Source: Spongilla lacustris (lineage: Eukaryota > Porifera > Demospongiae > Spongillida > Spongillidae). From it: DNA of 64,000 nt. The stretch's first letter is position 1; every line of letters begins with the position of its first letter. The position numbers and the translations under genes are program-made. The DNA is taken from NCBI GenBank assembly GCA_949361645.1, contig OX442433.1:3839720-3903719 (forward strand). The letters are read 5' to 3'. Below, in pieces: positions 51,806 through 64,000 of the stretch. The notes under the pieces were generated by a model. That model was given only the letters and a program-made list of their open reading frames with translations, did no database searches and had not been told where the DNA came from.

Positions 51806-52367
51806 GTGCCAAAGTAACGTCCCTTTAATCACCTGGTCAGCCTATTACTCAGCCAGACATCCAGTGATTAACCAGGCCACCATATAATCAACTTGATGAC
51901 CTAATTCATCAATGTTTGAACACTACATTCAATCAGCATTTTGGTAGGAGCAAAAGTCTTAGGCAGAGCTTTGTCCCATGTGTGTATATGTGTGTGTGCG
52001 TTCCTGTAACAATTTACTGATATAAAATGGATTGAGCAATGGTCAACTGGTCGTCCTGATTGATCTACTGAACATCCTGTTAATCAGCTGACTGGGTGGT
52101 CCATTGATCAACTTGAAGGGTCCAACCGGCTGGATGTCCCATTGATCATCTGGTTGTCTGGTTGATCAACTGGACAAATAGAGCATCCTTATGTGATGCA
52201 TATGCATCTTTGTATACATCTGTGGATTTGTTTATGTTGTGCTTTGGGTATGTTTGCAATGATGTCATTCATGTGTGTGGGTAATTCGCGGAGCCAGTTA
52301 CTTAACATGTACACTGTACACTGAATGACGATTTATGATATGCATCGTGCGTACTGACTTCTTAAGG
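51806..52367. other. Inverted intron segment relative to first copy
   Basis: This stretch is the reverse complement of 32176-32626 (CDAN1 intron 23), with flanks on both sides still colinear. Example: CCACCATATAATCAACTTGA here against TCAAGTTGATTATATGGTGG there. It also holds an extra 200 bp of imperfect TTGATCAACTGG-type repeats. Confidence 0.8.
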
Positions 52368-52804
52368 GCTGAGTAATTTACCGTATTGATATGATATGCA
52401 TGGTTACAGATATCTAACCATTGCAGACAGAGGTGGAGAGAGCACTTTTTCAAGTCACTGAGCAAGCTGTACAATCATTTTCAGTTTCTGCTTTGGCATT
52501 TTATGTGAGCTACACATACATGTATATGCATGCATTTGCATCATAAGCTGATTGTTTAGCACTTGTGATTGTCTTCTACTAGTTATTGCAGAGAGCAAGC
52601 CAAAAAGGCTCTTCAACGACTATTGCAATGGACTGTTCATATTCAAGTATGTTACATGTGCCTACATGTAGTAGCCCAGCTCACACATACACACACATGC
52701 TGTAGCTTCTTACTACTGCTAACTACATATCTGCTATGCGGGCTGAAGAAAGATGTGTAAAGTGGCTAGAGAGGCAGAAAGGTACACTACCTGCATGCCT
52801 GCAT

Positions 52805-52840
52805 GTGTGTGTGTGTATGTGTGTGTCTGTGTGTGTGTAT

Positions 52841-52876
<36 letters not shown>

Positions 52877-52892
52877 ATGTGTGTGTGTGTGT
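52805..52892. repeat. (TG)n microsatellite in CDAN1 pseudogene
   Basis: TG run with TATG and TCTG interruptions, paralogous to 33063-33135. Confidence 0.95.
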
Positions 52893-53796
52893 TATCATTT
52901 GGTATATGTACATGAAGCAAAGTTGCAAGAAGAGGTACTGAAGATGTTTGAAAAACTAAGGCTCTTGATCAGCACAGAGGTACATGAACATTTAATGTGC
53001 AGTGGTCCTATGCTACCTGTCTATTAGCAGGTGCCACAGTCGATAGATGTGGCTCATGGAACCCAGCCATGCCTCCTTGAGAGACCAGTTTTAGTTCACA
53101 CCCAGCATGGCCCTTTCCAGTTACACAAGATCACCGGTGGTAAGATTTGAGAAGTTTGACTCTGTAAAAGCCATATATAGTAGTGTTTTTTACAGACTGA
53201 CTTTCAGCTGACAATGGCTGATTGTGGTTGTACATGTGGTTCCAGCAAAGGTTAGTTTGAGATAAGATGCCTACATATATTGTTTTTGTCAAACCACATC
53301 ACAACCATCTTATGTATAGCCCACCTTGATCAGATGTGCACTCATCTCAGAGATGCACACAAACTTCTGGTAGCCTGTGCACCTGCCATGGGAGTGTTCA
53401 GTTCAGAGGTCTGTGTTAGTCTTATATCTGATAAACATGTACATGTACATCTTCCAAATTTTCAGCTTCTTCCAAATGACAGCTACAGGTGCTTGACTGG
53501 ACCACAGGGGTGGCAATGAATGTGCTTTTGTAGGTGAACACTTATAGAAGCTTACAGTGTGGCTTCCTACATGTACTGTACAGTATAAGTTTATCACCTA
53601 GCAAGCATGAACTAGTTTGATCCCTCCCTAATTTGTCACTTCACATGTTAATAGGAGTACTGCAGATCATAATTTACATCTGCTGTAATTGAAAACTTGT
53701 ATATGAATAACAACACAACCCTGCCATGTTCTCATATGTGTAAGTGTAGTTCATGGGCATTGTATATTATCAAGCAGTACATGCAAGGGCACCCTT

Positions 53797-53960
<164 letters not shown>

Positions 53961-55316
53961 ATGTAGCTAATTAATTTTACCACAAATACATGTATACATA
54001 CAGTTAACAAGCTGCCGGCATAAGAGTTCATTTGCAGCAAGGTGGGAACGTGCATGGCGTGAGGTGGGGAAGAGTCATATTGAGTTCACCTTTTGGTGTG
54101 TATCAATTTTACTCACATAAAAGAGTTATTGATGCTGTATAACAGGTCCACTTTCCTCCCTTAAATTTCAGTCCAGTTTGGATGTCTTGGGCCACCTGTT
54201 TCCTCTGAGGTGACTTCAGTGCTGTATGACAGGCTGCCACTGTTCACGTTTGCTCTTGAATATAGACCAGTACAGAAGCTGATGTCTTAAAGTGCTTAAT
54301 CCAACTATGGAAAGACTTCAGAGGTGAGCTGTGTTTGCTGCATCCAGTTATGTGTAGTTTAAATGTACATGTACTTCGAGTTTAAGATGGATGTGCCATT
54401 GGAAAAGATAATGAACTTTGCCACATATCTTTCCCAACAGAAAAAAACTATGTCTTTGACTTTGAGGAATTATTTGTAGACGTTGGCTACAGAGTAGATG
54501 GGTGAATTTCTGTGTCAATGAGTTACATACCTTTATAGGGCTATGCCCTCATGTGAACATTGACTACCCACAATGGGTGGTATCAAGGCAAGGGTTTTAA
54601 TCACACAACTTTGCTATTGTTTTAAGTATCTTTTGAAGTAATTGTGCAAGCACGTTATTGTGAAAAAAAGGGTCATGCACTGTTCACGATGGCCCATTGA
54701 AGTAGAGCTGATTGGTGTTACACCCTCTATCACCAACCATTGCTGTATGGTTTAAATCTTTTCACCAGTACACCTACATGCATGCAATATATTATATGCC
54801 GAATCATCATTCCAGAGGTTCCTGTGTGGTCTACTCATAGCCGCTTGCTTGTGCAAACCATCAGTCCAAAGTGATATATCCACTCAGTATACACCAGTTA
54901 TATTGAAGCACTTTGCTGTGCAGAAGACACCATGCAGTTCAGTGTGGTTGTGGTATGGTGATCTCTATTAAGAGTTACATGTTCCTTATCACTATCAACC
55001 TCTGCTGCTTTGGAATTATTACTACATTGTACTTTTACATATGTACATGTTTTTTGAAGGTATTATGAGATCAAAATAAGCCAATAATCAATGATGTAAT
55101 AAATGTGGCCAGACATGTCTTTCATTTTCATGAGGCAATATGTGGCTACATGTGATGCATAAATTGTACTGGACCAGTGTTTGTTTCTATTCGAATGAAG
55201 CACATTTCAATAAACCATTGTGTTGACTATTATTTCATTTGTAGACTGCTGAGCTCTGGACAGCTGCCACTGTGTTCTTGGACATGTGCATGGTACTCCC
55301 ACAAGGAAGGTTAGAT

Positions 55317-56439
55317 TATTATTGAACGGGCCTCGTGGTTTAGATTTCACTTTCAATAGAGAGGCAGCAAGAAGACTCCATGTTTGCAGAAGTCCATTTT
55401 ATTCGCCTTCTGTGCTATGTCGTATTGGAACTGGAATCGGACACCATTCCACTATCTGTGCTCTCACATTCCTAGCTCCATTTGTGACATTGCACATCCA
55501 TTTTGACCAGTGAAATCGGTGCGTCAGTGGACATAATTTCTGTTGTCGTCTAATGAGGTTGCGAAAATGTAGTACATGTAAATATCAAGGATAGCAGAGT
55601 CTATGGTCGAGCTTCGTAACGCTTCTTATAGGTGCTACATGACACATGTAACTACTACTTATTGATGCGTGTTACTACAATTTTAAGGCTTGATTCAGCT
55701 TCCTATAAATTAATAAATACATTGTTCATAAACTCCCATGGCGAGACCATGCAAGGTCATGGCCATATTTATTATATCCTATCATTTATAATCCACGCAT
55801 GCATATGCATGTTATTGTAATACGAAAGCGCATGCATGTAAAACAACGAGCACGTGGTGAGGGTTTTATGGGCAGCAAATATAATTTATCATATGATCAA
55901 TAGGTATAGAAAGAAATCAAACTACATGCACAAGTAGCTAGATAATCAATGCCGGTTCATACGTACATCATGGTCTGAATATCAAGTCCAAATTATCCAA
56001 CGACTTGCAATTGTTTATATGATCCAGTCTGCGCAGCATGTCAACTTCAAGTTTAATTTATTTCGTAGTATACCCTATGTCCAATTACCTGCATAGAGCA
56101 GAGAATGATACATGCGTACATGTGTATACCGGTAGCAAGTACACATGTAGCTTACCAGCGAAGCCAATTCCCTCTGCTGGAGGCTCTCTTGAGCATGCAT
56201 ATGTTGATGTCGACGGCCAATAATTTCTTCAAGAATTTTTAAAACAAGGCGCCAAAGGCACATCTTGCAAAGACATTGTATCTATTGCTACTGTATAATA
56301 ATAATAATTACATGTATATATACATATATATGGTAAAATTTCAGTAAACCATCAGTAAACTAATGATCAAGCTTAACCCATATTCACCTAAGTTAAATTT
56401 CATGCAATATCAAAATTATATATATACCCTGGTATAAGG
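55317..56439. other. Duplicated CDAN1 3' flank
   Basis: Aligns with 36017-37130. The counterpart of the small - strand gene lies at about 56050-56270. Exon 1 retains the GTAAGC donor, but exon 2 reads GGT AAT TGG ACA TAG and stops early. No intact gene. Confidence 0.5.
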
Positions 56440-56600
56440 AGGCTTTGGAGTCTATCCCTCAGCTTGCTTCTCGACTATAGCCACTTGCTCATCCAAGGCA
56501 AAGTCCCAAACTCTACAGGCGGCTGAATGGTGAACCTTCACCTGGTACGAGCTAATGCAATTGCCATCCTTTCCCGTAGCATCGGTCAAAGTGATGTAGG
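56440..56600 (+). mobile_element. Retroelement 3'-end fragment, + strand
   Basis: After a frameshift it encodes LHLVRANAIAILSRSI, preceded by CGGCTGAATG (Arg-Leu-Asn). This is the terminal motif of the same lineage as 39105-39265. Fragment only. Confidence 0.55.
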
Positions 56601-56699
56601 GTAGGCATAGTTAGCATTTTGTGCACATTGTGTGTAGTCTAGTTGTATGTTTATATATCAGTGTATTTGTGTATGTCCATTTATCCTGTATAAAAATAA

Positions 56700-58490
56700 T
56701 TATATAAAACAATATACAGAGTGCACAATGACTAACACACTAAATAGGTAGATATCAACTGAAACATGAAATACATACAATTAGATGATGTACATGTTAA
56801 TGTATTCTTGCATTTTTGTTTTTTATCAAGTACACATATACACCACTAGAAAAACATGCAAAGTTAAACTCCACCCATCAAACCTGAAAAACCCTGAATG
56901 TGAAAGCAAAGCTCTGGCATTTGCTCTCACCAGTGTTAGATTGAGATGTTGGTAGATGGTAGGGTGGCCTTGGATTTGCTACACTGCAACTGGATGGCCA
57001 GACGGGATGCTAGACGAGAAATGGTGGATGGGGCTTCTGCACCCCAGCAACCGTAAGTCTCAACTGCTAAGGGTATTGAAACCCATCCAAGCTCTGAACA
57101 TTTACGATAATTAACACCATGCTTCCGAACTTCAGCTGCCATAGCTGCAGACCCTCTTGCAGCACCCGCTTCAGTTAAAGTAGTGAGATTAAGCGGTGAG
57201 GTTACAGTTAGATCAAAAGCTGCTGGTTTGCAGATTATCTAGTTCTGTACAAGAATATCAGCTGGACGACTGTGTGCTCCTAATCCACAACCTACTTCAA
57301 GCTGTTCCCCCAGACGAGAACGATGGCAGAACTGTGAAAGACATCCCTCAAGCTGCTGTGGCACAGAACGACATCCCCTCCACCTTTACATGTCACTTCA
57401 TGGTGTCCTACCTAGTGGTCTAGCTGGTGTTCAGGACAGTATGGACAGCAAGAACCTAAAGATGTGTCCATTCCAAGCCACCACTTCAATGCAATCTGGA
57501 ACTCATCAGGATCAAGGTGAAGGTTAAGACCTACTGAAGGAATGACTGACAGCCAGGATGCAGCATGGCATGAGGATACAGACAACAAACGTGCACGGTT
57601 GGCAGGGGAAGACTGAAATAGCAGCTGATAAAAACTGGTGGTTTTCCAACCTAGCTGAGAGATCCTTTTGGCTAAAGCTAGAATGAAGCAAAAGATCTCC
57701 TGAAATTGCATGCACTGGTGGGACTATACTGTTAAAAATACTGAATGACTCCAAGGCGTATTCATCAGATTTGTATTAGAGACCCGGCCTTAATCAGTGA
57801 TGCCAAATAAGCAGCTGGAGAATGGAGAGCAAGACTGTAAAGGCCAAGACCCCCCCCCCCCCCCCCCCCCCCTACCAAGGCTCAGTTGAACTTGCAACCA
57901 TTCAGTGTCAACTATATCAATTCCAGTGCAATACTAACCCATCAGAGATAAGTGAGGCTGGAGTTGATCGGGCAAGGTGAACTAATTTACAGTACCCTGC
58001 ACACTGATGCAGAAGGAGGAGTGCAACTTAGGGATCCAATGAGCCCACAGTAACCAACTGGGATAGCAACTTGGCAGCCTTAGCATGCCTTTGTGCTAAA
58101 AACTTTGCACAAAAGATGGGATCACCTATTGGAGCTCTGAGGACTTCAAAGTTTGGCTCGTGGGACACTTTCATTTCTTGGGGACAATCTGACAAGAAGT
58201 GCGAGAGAACAGTTCACATTTGGCAGGGTTGATCCAGAGACCAAGGGTGGGACCCAGCTTCTGAATAAGAGGAACAACCCGACATATTACAGACTTAGTA
58301 TCTGAAAGAAAGCCATCATCTAGATACCATGAATTCAACAGGCTGAAGTTGAGAGCATTCCTTATCCTCAGTGATCATGCGGATGAGCTTGCGTAGAACC
58401 AAGGAGAACAACAGTGGACCCAAGGGATCTCCTTGTTGAACTCTAAGTTCAGAACTTAACACTCCCATAGGGTGCCTATCATAAATATTA
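56700..58490 (-). mobile_element. Retroelement relic including the RT catalytic box
   Basis: From high to low coordinates the - strand gives QQGDPLGPLLFSLVLRKLI (about 58395-58440), NSWYLDDGFLSD (about 58306-58341), KLGPTLGLWINPAKCELFS, the LGLYS-like region, a knuckle region (CCPYCPEHQLDH), and IPLAVETYGCWGAEA. YLDD is the reverse-transcriptase metal-binding box and QQGDPLGP is the preceding RT motif. The copy extends further 5' than the one at 41088 but has many frame breaks. A run of 23 C at 57850-57872 interrupts it. The 3' untranslated part (56740-56790) shares ACATGAAATACATACA with 41020. Confidence 0.8.
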
Positions 58491-59756
58491 TTATCAATAT
58501 AATTATATTCTATCTCTGGCTACATGTGCCTAGTGCATGTTGCATCTGTTGCCTTTATAAATATCATTATGAAAGTTCCGTTACTATGCAACTACCTTTG
58601 CATGCCCTGTCAAGCTAAGAGCTCAGCTGGGCCTCTGTTGCAGACAACCATCAGCATTTTGGTCAGTATGATACTGCATCCAATGATGTAGTTCAAATGG
58701 TGGAGTATGATTAGAAAAGGCAATGTGCGTAAAACTTACACATGTAGCTTTCCTAACTGCAGAGCAAGCACATGTAGCTAGTTGTAGATGTTACTGCATA
58801 TGAGGTACATGTATGAACAAATGGTTATGTTTTCAGACAAGGTCATTCTTGCACATGTGATCGATTGCTTGGGCACTGTGGTTGTCTTATCAATGCGAAA
58901 TCGAAATACGATGCTTGTTCACATGTTTGTTTTTCACATTTTTTAAAAGATGAACCACACCCTTTTGCACTCAACTTGTCTCTCTCCACCCTCACCTTAG
59001 GCTCTGCTCACTGTTCACATTGCCATCTTCTCTTATCTCCCTGGTTACCACCTGTTCTTTTTGAGTGGAGGGTGTGCTTGTTGGATGACAGAGCTAAATG
59101 GTGGAAGAGTGGGATGGTACTTCATCCATAATGTAGAAAGGGAGGATGGAAGAGTGGAAGGGGTTAACAGGCCAATACATGTAGCAAGTCTGGAGTCTTG
59201 CAGACAACATATTGGTGGCTGTACATATACATGTAGGATATGCACTCCCATGGCAGGTTAACAGATTATTGTGTTTAATAGTGCATCTCAAGCTAACGAT
59301 GTTCGATGAAATATAAGTCTAGACTAAGTGTTGGTTACTGTGGATTTCAACCCAAAAGTGCCTGTTCTTTGAAGTCAGTTGCTTGTGCATAAGGTTTGTT
59401 GTTATATGAGCAGAGACTGAATGCATAAGAAAAAACCTCTGTCTCCACGCTCCTTTAAAATATACCCTTTTAAGCAACTCATATTAAAGTGCATGCAAAT
59501 ATTACATGTAACAGTATTATCCTGATAACCTTAATTTTGTTCACCAGCACTATCAGCAAAATAGTTCTGACATGAAGGAGCAAGACAGGAACTAGCATAA
59601 ATTGCAGCCATTTACAAGTATTGGAATTAGCCACCCCAATTACATTTAGTGAGCACCCGACCAGCTGAAAAAACTATACACAAGTGGTGAGTTATCAGGA
59701 CCTGTGGTTTTTTCTTTTCATGTACATACACACATAAATAGTTATGTTCACTCATC
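58491..59756. other. Non-coding duplicated flank without the rRNA insert
   Basis: Aligns with 42510-44530 but is shorter. Near 59250-59280 it reads CATGGCAGGTTAACAGATTA then TGTTTAATAGTGCATCT, where the first copy carries the 18S fragment. No gene seen. Confidence 0.5.
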
Positions 59757-61320
59757 CCCCTCCTGCACACACTGCCTTCTTCTCCCTCCTGCACACACTC
59801 CCTTCTTTCCTCCTACATACACTGCCTTCTCCCTCCTGCACACACTGCCTTCTTCCCCCTCCTGCACACACTGCCTTCTTCTCCCTCCTGCACACACTGC
59901 CTTCTTCCCCCTCCTGCACACACTGCCTTCTTCTCCCTCCTGCACACACTGCCTTCTTCCCCCTCCTGCACACACTGCCTTCTTCTCCCTCCTGCACAAA
60001 CTCCCTTCTTTCCTCCTACATACACTGCCTTCTCCCTCCTGCACACACTGCCTTCTTCCCCCTCCTGCACACACTTCCTTCTTCCCCCTCCTGTACACAC
60101 TGCCTTCTTCCCCCTCCTGCACACACAGCCTTCTCCCTCCTGCACACACTGCCTTTTCCCCCTCCTGCACACACTGCCTTTTCCCTCCTGCACACACTGC
60201 CTTCTTCCTTCTTCTGCACACACTACCTTCTTCCCCCTCCTGCACACTCTGCACACACTACCTTCTTCCCCCTCCTGCACACACTGCCTTCTTCCCCCTC
60301 CTGCACACACTGCCTTCTTCCCCCTCCTGCACACACTGCCTTTTTCCCCCTCCTGCACACACTGCCTTTTTCCCACTCCTGCACACACTGCCTTCTTCTC
60401 CCTCCTGCACACACTGCCTTTTCCCCCTCCTGCACACACTGCATTCTTCCCCCTCCTGCACACACTGCCTTCTCCCCCTGCACACACTCCCTTCTTCCCC
60501 CTCCTGCACACACAGCCTTCTCCCTCCTGCACACACTCCCTTCTTCCCCCTCCTGCACACACTGCCTTTTTCCCCCTCCTGCACACACTGCCTTTTTCCC
60601 CCTCCTGCACACACTGCCTTCTTCCCCCTCCTGCACACACAGCCTTCTCCCTCCTGCACACACTGCCTTTTTCCCCCTCCTGCACACACTGCCTTTTCCC
60701 CCTCCTGCACACACTGCCTTCTTCCCCCTCCTGCACACACTGCCTTCTTCCCCCTCCTGCACACACAGCCTTCTCCCTCCTGCACACACTGCCTTTTTCC
60801 CCCTCCTGCACACACTGCCTTTCCCCCTCCTGCACACACTGCATTCTTCCCCCTCCTGCACACATTGCCTTCTCCCCCTGCACACACTCCCTTCTTCCCC
60901 CTCCTGCACACACAGCCTTCTCCCTCCTGCACACACTCCCTTCTTCCCCCTCCTGCACACACTGCCTTTTTCCCCCTCCTGCACACACTCCCTTCATCCC
61001 CCTCCTGCACACACTCCCTTCTTCCCCCTCCTGCATACACTGCCTTCTTCCCCCTCCTGCACACACTGCCTTCTTCCCCCTCCTGTGCACACTGCTTTCT
61101 TCCCCCTCCTGCACACACAACCTTCTTTCCCCCTACATACACCGCCTTCTTCCCCCTCCTGCACACACTCCCTTCTTTCCCCTCCTGCACACACTCCCTT
61201 CTTTCCCCCTACATACACTACCTTCTCTCCTCTGCTGCACACACTCCCTTCTTTCCCCCTACATACACTCCCTTCTTTCCCTCCTGCACACACTGCCTAC
61301 TTCCCCCTCTTGCACACACT
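59757..61320. repeat. 26-bp minisatellite array, second copy, about 60 units
   Basis: Same unit as 44531-47545, but with a different set of variants (CTGCCTTTTTCC, CAGCCTTCTCCC, CTCCCTTC) and its own higher-order groups (60460-60660 and 60820-61020 repeat as blocks). Open frames are spurious, as in the first array. Confidence 0.95.
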
Positions 61321-61324
61321 CAAT

Positions 61325-62125
61325 GTACTCATCTCCATCAATGTGCTCATTCTTGTCTTCTCTCTCAATGTTTACTCACCATGAACACCAAGGTGCTATT
61401 TTACTCATGCATAGTTCTCTGCTAGCTGTTCAAGCTACCCAATGTGCAGAGGCAGTTCCAGGAACTATTAAATGGGGGAAGGGTAAGAAGGCAGTGTGTA
61501 CAGGAGGGAGAAGAAGGCTGTGTGTGCAGGAGGGAGAAGAAGGCAGTGTGCAGGAGGGAGAAGGAGGGGGAAGAAGGCAGTGTGTACAGGAGGGAGAAAA
61601 AGGCAGTGTGTGCAGGAGGGGGAAGAAGGCAGTGTGTGCAGGAGGGGGAAGAAGGCAGTGTGTGCAGGAGGGGGAAGAAGGCAGTGTGTACAGGAGGGAG
61701 AAGAAGGCAGTGTGTGCAGGAGGGAGAAGAAGGCAGTGTGTGCAGGAGGGAGAAGAAGGCAGTGTGTGCAGGAGGGGGAAGAAGGCAGTGTGTGCCTTCT
61801 TCCCCCTCCTGCACATACTGCCTTCTTCTCCCTCCTGTACACACTGCCTTCTTCCCCCTCCTGCACACACTGCCTTCTCCCTCCTGCACACACTGCCTTC
61901 TTCCCCCTCCTGCACACACTGCCTTCTTCCCCCTCCTGCACACACAGCCTTCTTCCCCCTCCCCCATTTAATAGTTCCTGAATCTGCCTCTGCACATTGG
62001 GTAGCTTGAACAAGCTAGCTAGCAGAGAACCATGCAAAAGTAAAATAGCACCTTGGTGTTCATGGTGAGTAAACATGGAGAGAATTTAGAGAAGACAAGA
62101 ATGAGTACAGTGATGGAGATGAGTA
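61325..62125. repeat. Large palindrome centred near 61795
   Basis: The left arm (61325-61794) is the reverse complement of the right arm (61795-62125), with length differences in the repeat part. TGTTCAAGCTACCCAATGTG (61427-61446) pairs with the complement at about 61996-62015, and AACTATTAAATGGGGGA pairs with CCCCCATTTAATAGTTCC. Inside, about 12 reversed 26-bp units meet about 6 forward units with almost no spacer (GGCAGTGTGTGCCTTCTT). Confidence 0.88.
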
Positions 62126-63361
62126 CATTTGAGTGTGTAAAAGGAAATGGAGTATGGCATGTCCCATGCTGTAGGGGGAAATTCACAGCCTTCAATCATC
62201 ATTCAAAAGGCACTCCCTGCATGCAGTAGGCCTACATGTGAACACATAATATTGGAATCTTACACAGGGGCAATGGCAAACCTCATGCATGTTTCACATT
62301 ACCAGAGCACCCAAGCAGCCACACTGATTACAGATTAAGTTCCACACACAGCACACAAACACATTCACATCTGCACATGTACTGGACACAGCATTCACTG
62401 TGCCAACATATACACAAGGGTCAATCCACCTCAGGCATTTGGTTAAACCATACTCAGTAGTATAGACCTGATAAACACATGTAAATCTTCCACACTTTAC
62501 CTTTCTCTCTCTCTCTGTTGTATGAAAAATGATCCATTTTGAATACTGTACCTTTTTCATACACTGCAGGGAGATAGTTGCTCTGTGGAATACATCATCC
62601 ACAATAGGAGCGAGTCTCTTTCTCTCTCCCTCCCCCTCCCTCCCTCCACCCTCCCTCCCTCCCTCCCTCCCACTTCACCTCTGTGCTACAGAATCAGATC
62701 TTCTATTGTCCTTTCAATAATCTGCACACTTGCATGCTGCACCTTCCACAATATAGCTGCTTCCTCTTTAAGGATACCTGCATGCATGTAGGCACTTAAA
62801 CTACTTACATGTAGCTGAGGCCAGTTGGGTGTAAAGTTCTCTGTAGCAATAATGACTACAATTGTATTGCCAAAGTAGGTGGACAAAGTGTGTGTGTGCA
62901 TGTGTGTGTGTGTGTGTGGGGAGGCAGGGGGAATCATTGCATCATGGTTATACCACATGCACTCCAATACATTTATACGTACCTGTACATATGCACAATA
63001 CCCTCAGCTTAACTTGCCTGACCACTGTATAAAGCAAAGTTTCATGTGATACAGTGAAAGGAGGGAAAAGGGAAAGAGGATTTAATTTTATCTTCCTCAT
63101 CTTTCCACCCTCCCATCTTCCTTTTAAAGCATAACTATGTACATGTAGCAGCAGACAAATGATGTGACCAAGATAAAGGAAAGGAAAGAAAGTGTACACA
63201 CAAAACTAAGTGCACCTACACCATACATGTACACATACATGTACATGTACACACACAACATTGGCAATGTTTTGTTGAGTTTTTATGTAATAACATTGAT
63301 TTGATTAACAAAAGAGAAACAGTCTGATACATGTACAGTCACCTTGAGGGAGGGAGGGAGG
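62126..63361. other. Non-coding, simple repeats
   Basis: CT-rich CCCT/CTCC repeats at 62625-62680, a short TG run at 62890-62920, and GGGA repeats at the gap edge. No exon supported. Confidence 0.45.
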
Positions 63362-63561
63362 NNNNNNNNNNNNNNNNNNNNNNNNNNNNNNNNNNNNNNN
63401 NNNNNNNNNNNNNNNNNNNNNNNNNNNNNNNNNNNNNNNNNNNNNNNNNNNNNNNNNNNNNNNNNNNNNNNNNNNNNNNNNNNNNNNNNNNNNNNNNNNN
63501 NNNNNNNNNNNNNNNNNNNNNNNNNNNNNNNNNNNNNNNNNNNNNNNNNNNNNNNNNNNNN
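63362..63561. other. Assembly gap (200 N)
   Basis: Exactly 200 N flanked by GGGAGGGAGG on the left and GAGGAGGGAG on the right, so the gap lies inside a purine-rich microsatellite. Its true length is unknown. Confidence 0.99.
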
Positions 63562-64000
63562 GAGGAGGGAGTAGTGTAATACAAATTACAAATCTACAAC
63601 ATCAACTGACGAACTATATACAATAGCAGACTGTCCCTTGTGCCATATGCTTGTACATGTGTTTCTCATTGTCTGCCTGTCTCCTTTGCATGTACATATA
63701 CATGTCTTTTTGTATATTCATATCTCTTGTTCTGAACTCTCTAATGTTTCCGTGTTGGATCGGAGTTTCAGCCACCTTACACTAGTTAAATTTCATAACT
63801 TAAACATATTGGATGGTTAGGCTATATTTCATTTGCTTCACACTGGCTAAAGCAACTATATGAAACACAGCTGACCCATTTATTCCCTCTCCAGTGACAT
63901 ATAAAGATTTAAAGCCATATACACTGCATGTCATGTGCTTGTGCACAGTATATTATTGTGCAGAAGGACAAATAGAACATCTATCTGTAAATGACGCAGC
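63562..64000. other. Non-coding, no feature seen
   Basis: AT-rich sequence with TACATGT words and no supported gene. Confidence 0.4.

Noticed and set aside
59704..62076. Long open frames across the second 26-bp array and palindrome
   Set aside because: Same cause as in the first array. Chimeric frames at 61400-62000 simply read through the inversion point.
63331..63584. Open frames made of unknown residues
   Set aside because: They span the 200-N assembly gap and carry no information.

Overview
The window is eukaryotic nuclear DNA from an animal, most likely an early-branching one such as a demosponge. This is an inference. It rests on spliced genes with many 50-70 bp introns, a seven-transmembrane receptor of a type I associate with sponges, one metazoan gene (codanin-1) that can be rebuilt exon by exon, and a metazoan-type 18S rRNA fragment. 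No bacterial features are present. The assembly contains one 200-base N gap (63362-63561).

Layout. (1) 82-1620: the 3' part of a seven-transmembrane receptor gene on the + strand. (2) 1621-7439: mostly non-coding, with three retroelement tail fragments, a GC-rich hairpin-rich block (4540-4720) and a GC-rich patch (5950-6125). (3) 7440-36016: a complete codanin-1 (CDAN1) gene on the + strand. I resolve 36 exons that join in frame into 1306 codons plus stop. Its intron 10 is about 14.5 kb and holds foldback elements, a hAT transposase relic, a Gag-like relic and duplicated minisatellite blocks. The other introns are mostly short. (4) 36725-36996: a possible small two-exon gene on the - strand, tail to tail with CDAN1. 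(5) 37232-42482: a cluster of broken reverse-transcriptase elements in both orientations. (6) 42521-47720: non-coding sequence with an 18S rRNA fragment, a purine tract and a 3 kb array of a 26-bp repeat. (7) 47721-49954: an inter-copy stretch that holds a third, older CDAN1 exon remnant. (8) 49955-62125: a second, decayed copy of about 28.4-47.7 kb in the same orientation. It carries a CDAN1 3'-half pseudogene, its own retroelement relics, its own 26-bp array and a large near-perfect palindrome. (9) 62126-64000: no gene seen.

Working genes. Only the receptor and codanin-1 look like intact protein-coding genes. Codanin-1 is known as a cytoplasmic binder of the histone chaperone ASF1, and the sponge-like protein keeps the short Arg-Arg-Ile motif used for that contact. 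The rest of the window is dominated by repeats, transposon relics and a tandem segmental duplication. Comparing the two copies dates several insertions, deletions and one inversion relative to the duplication.
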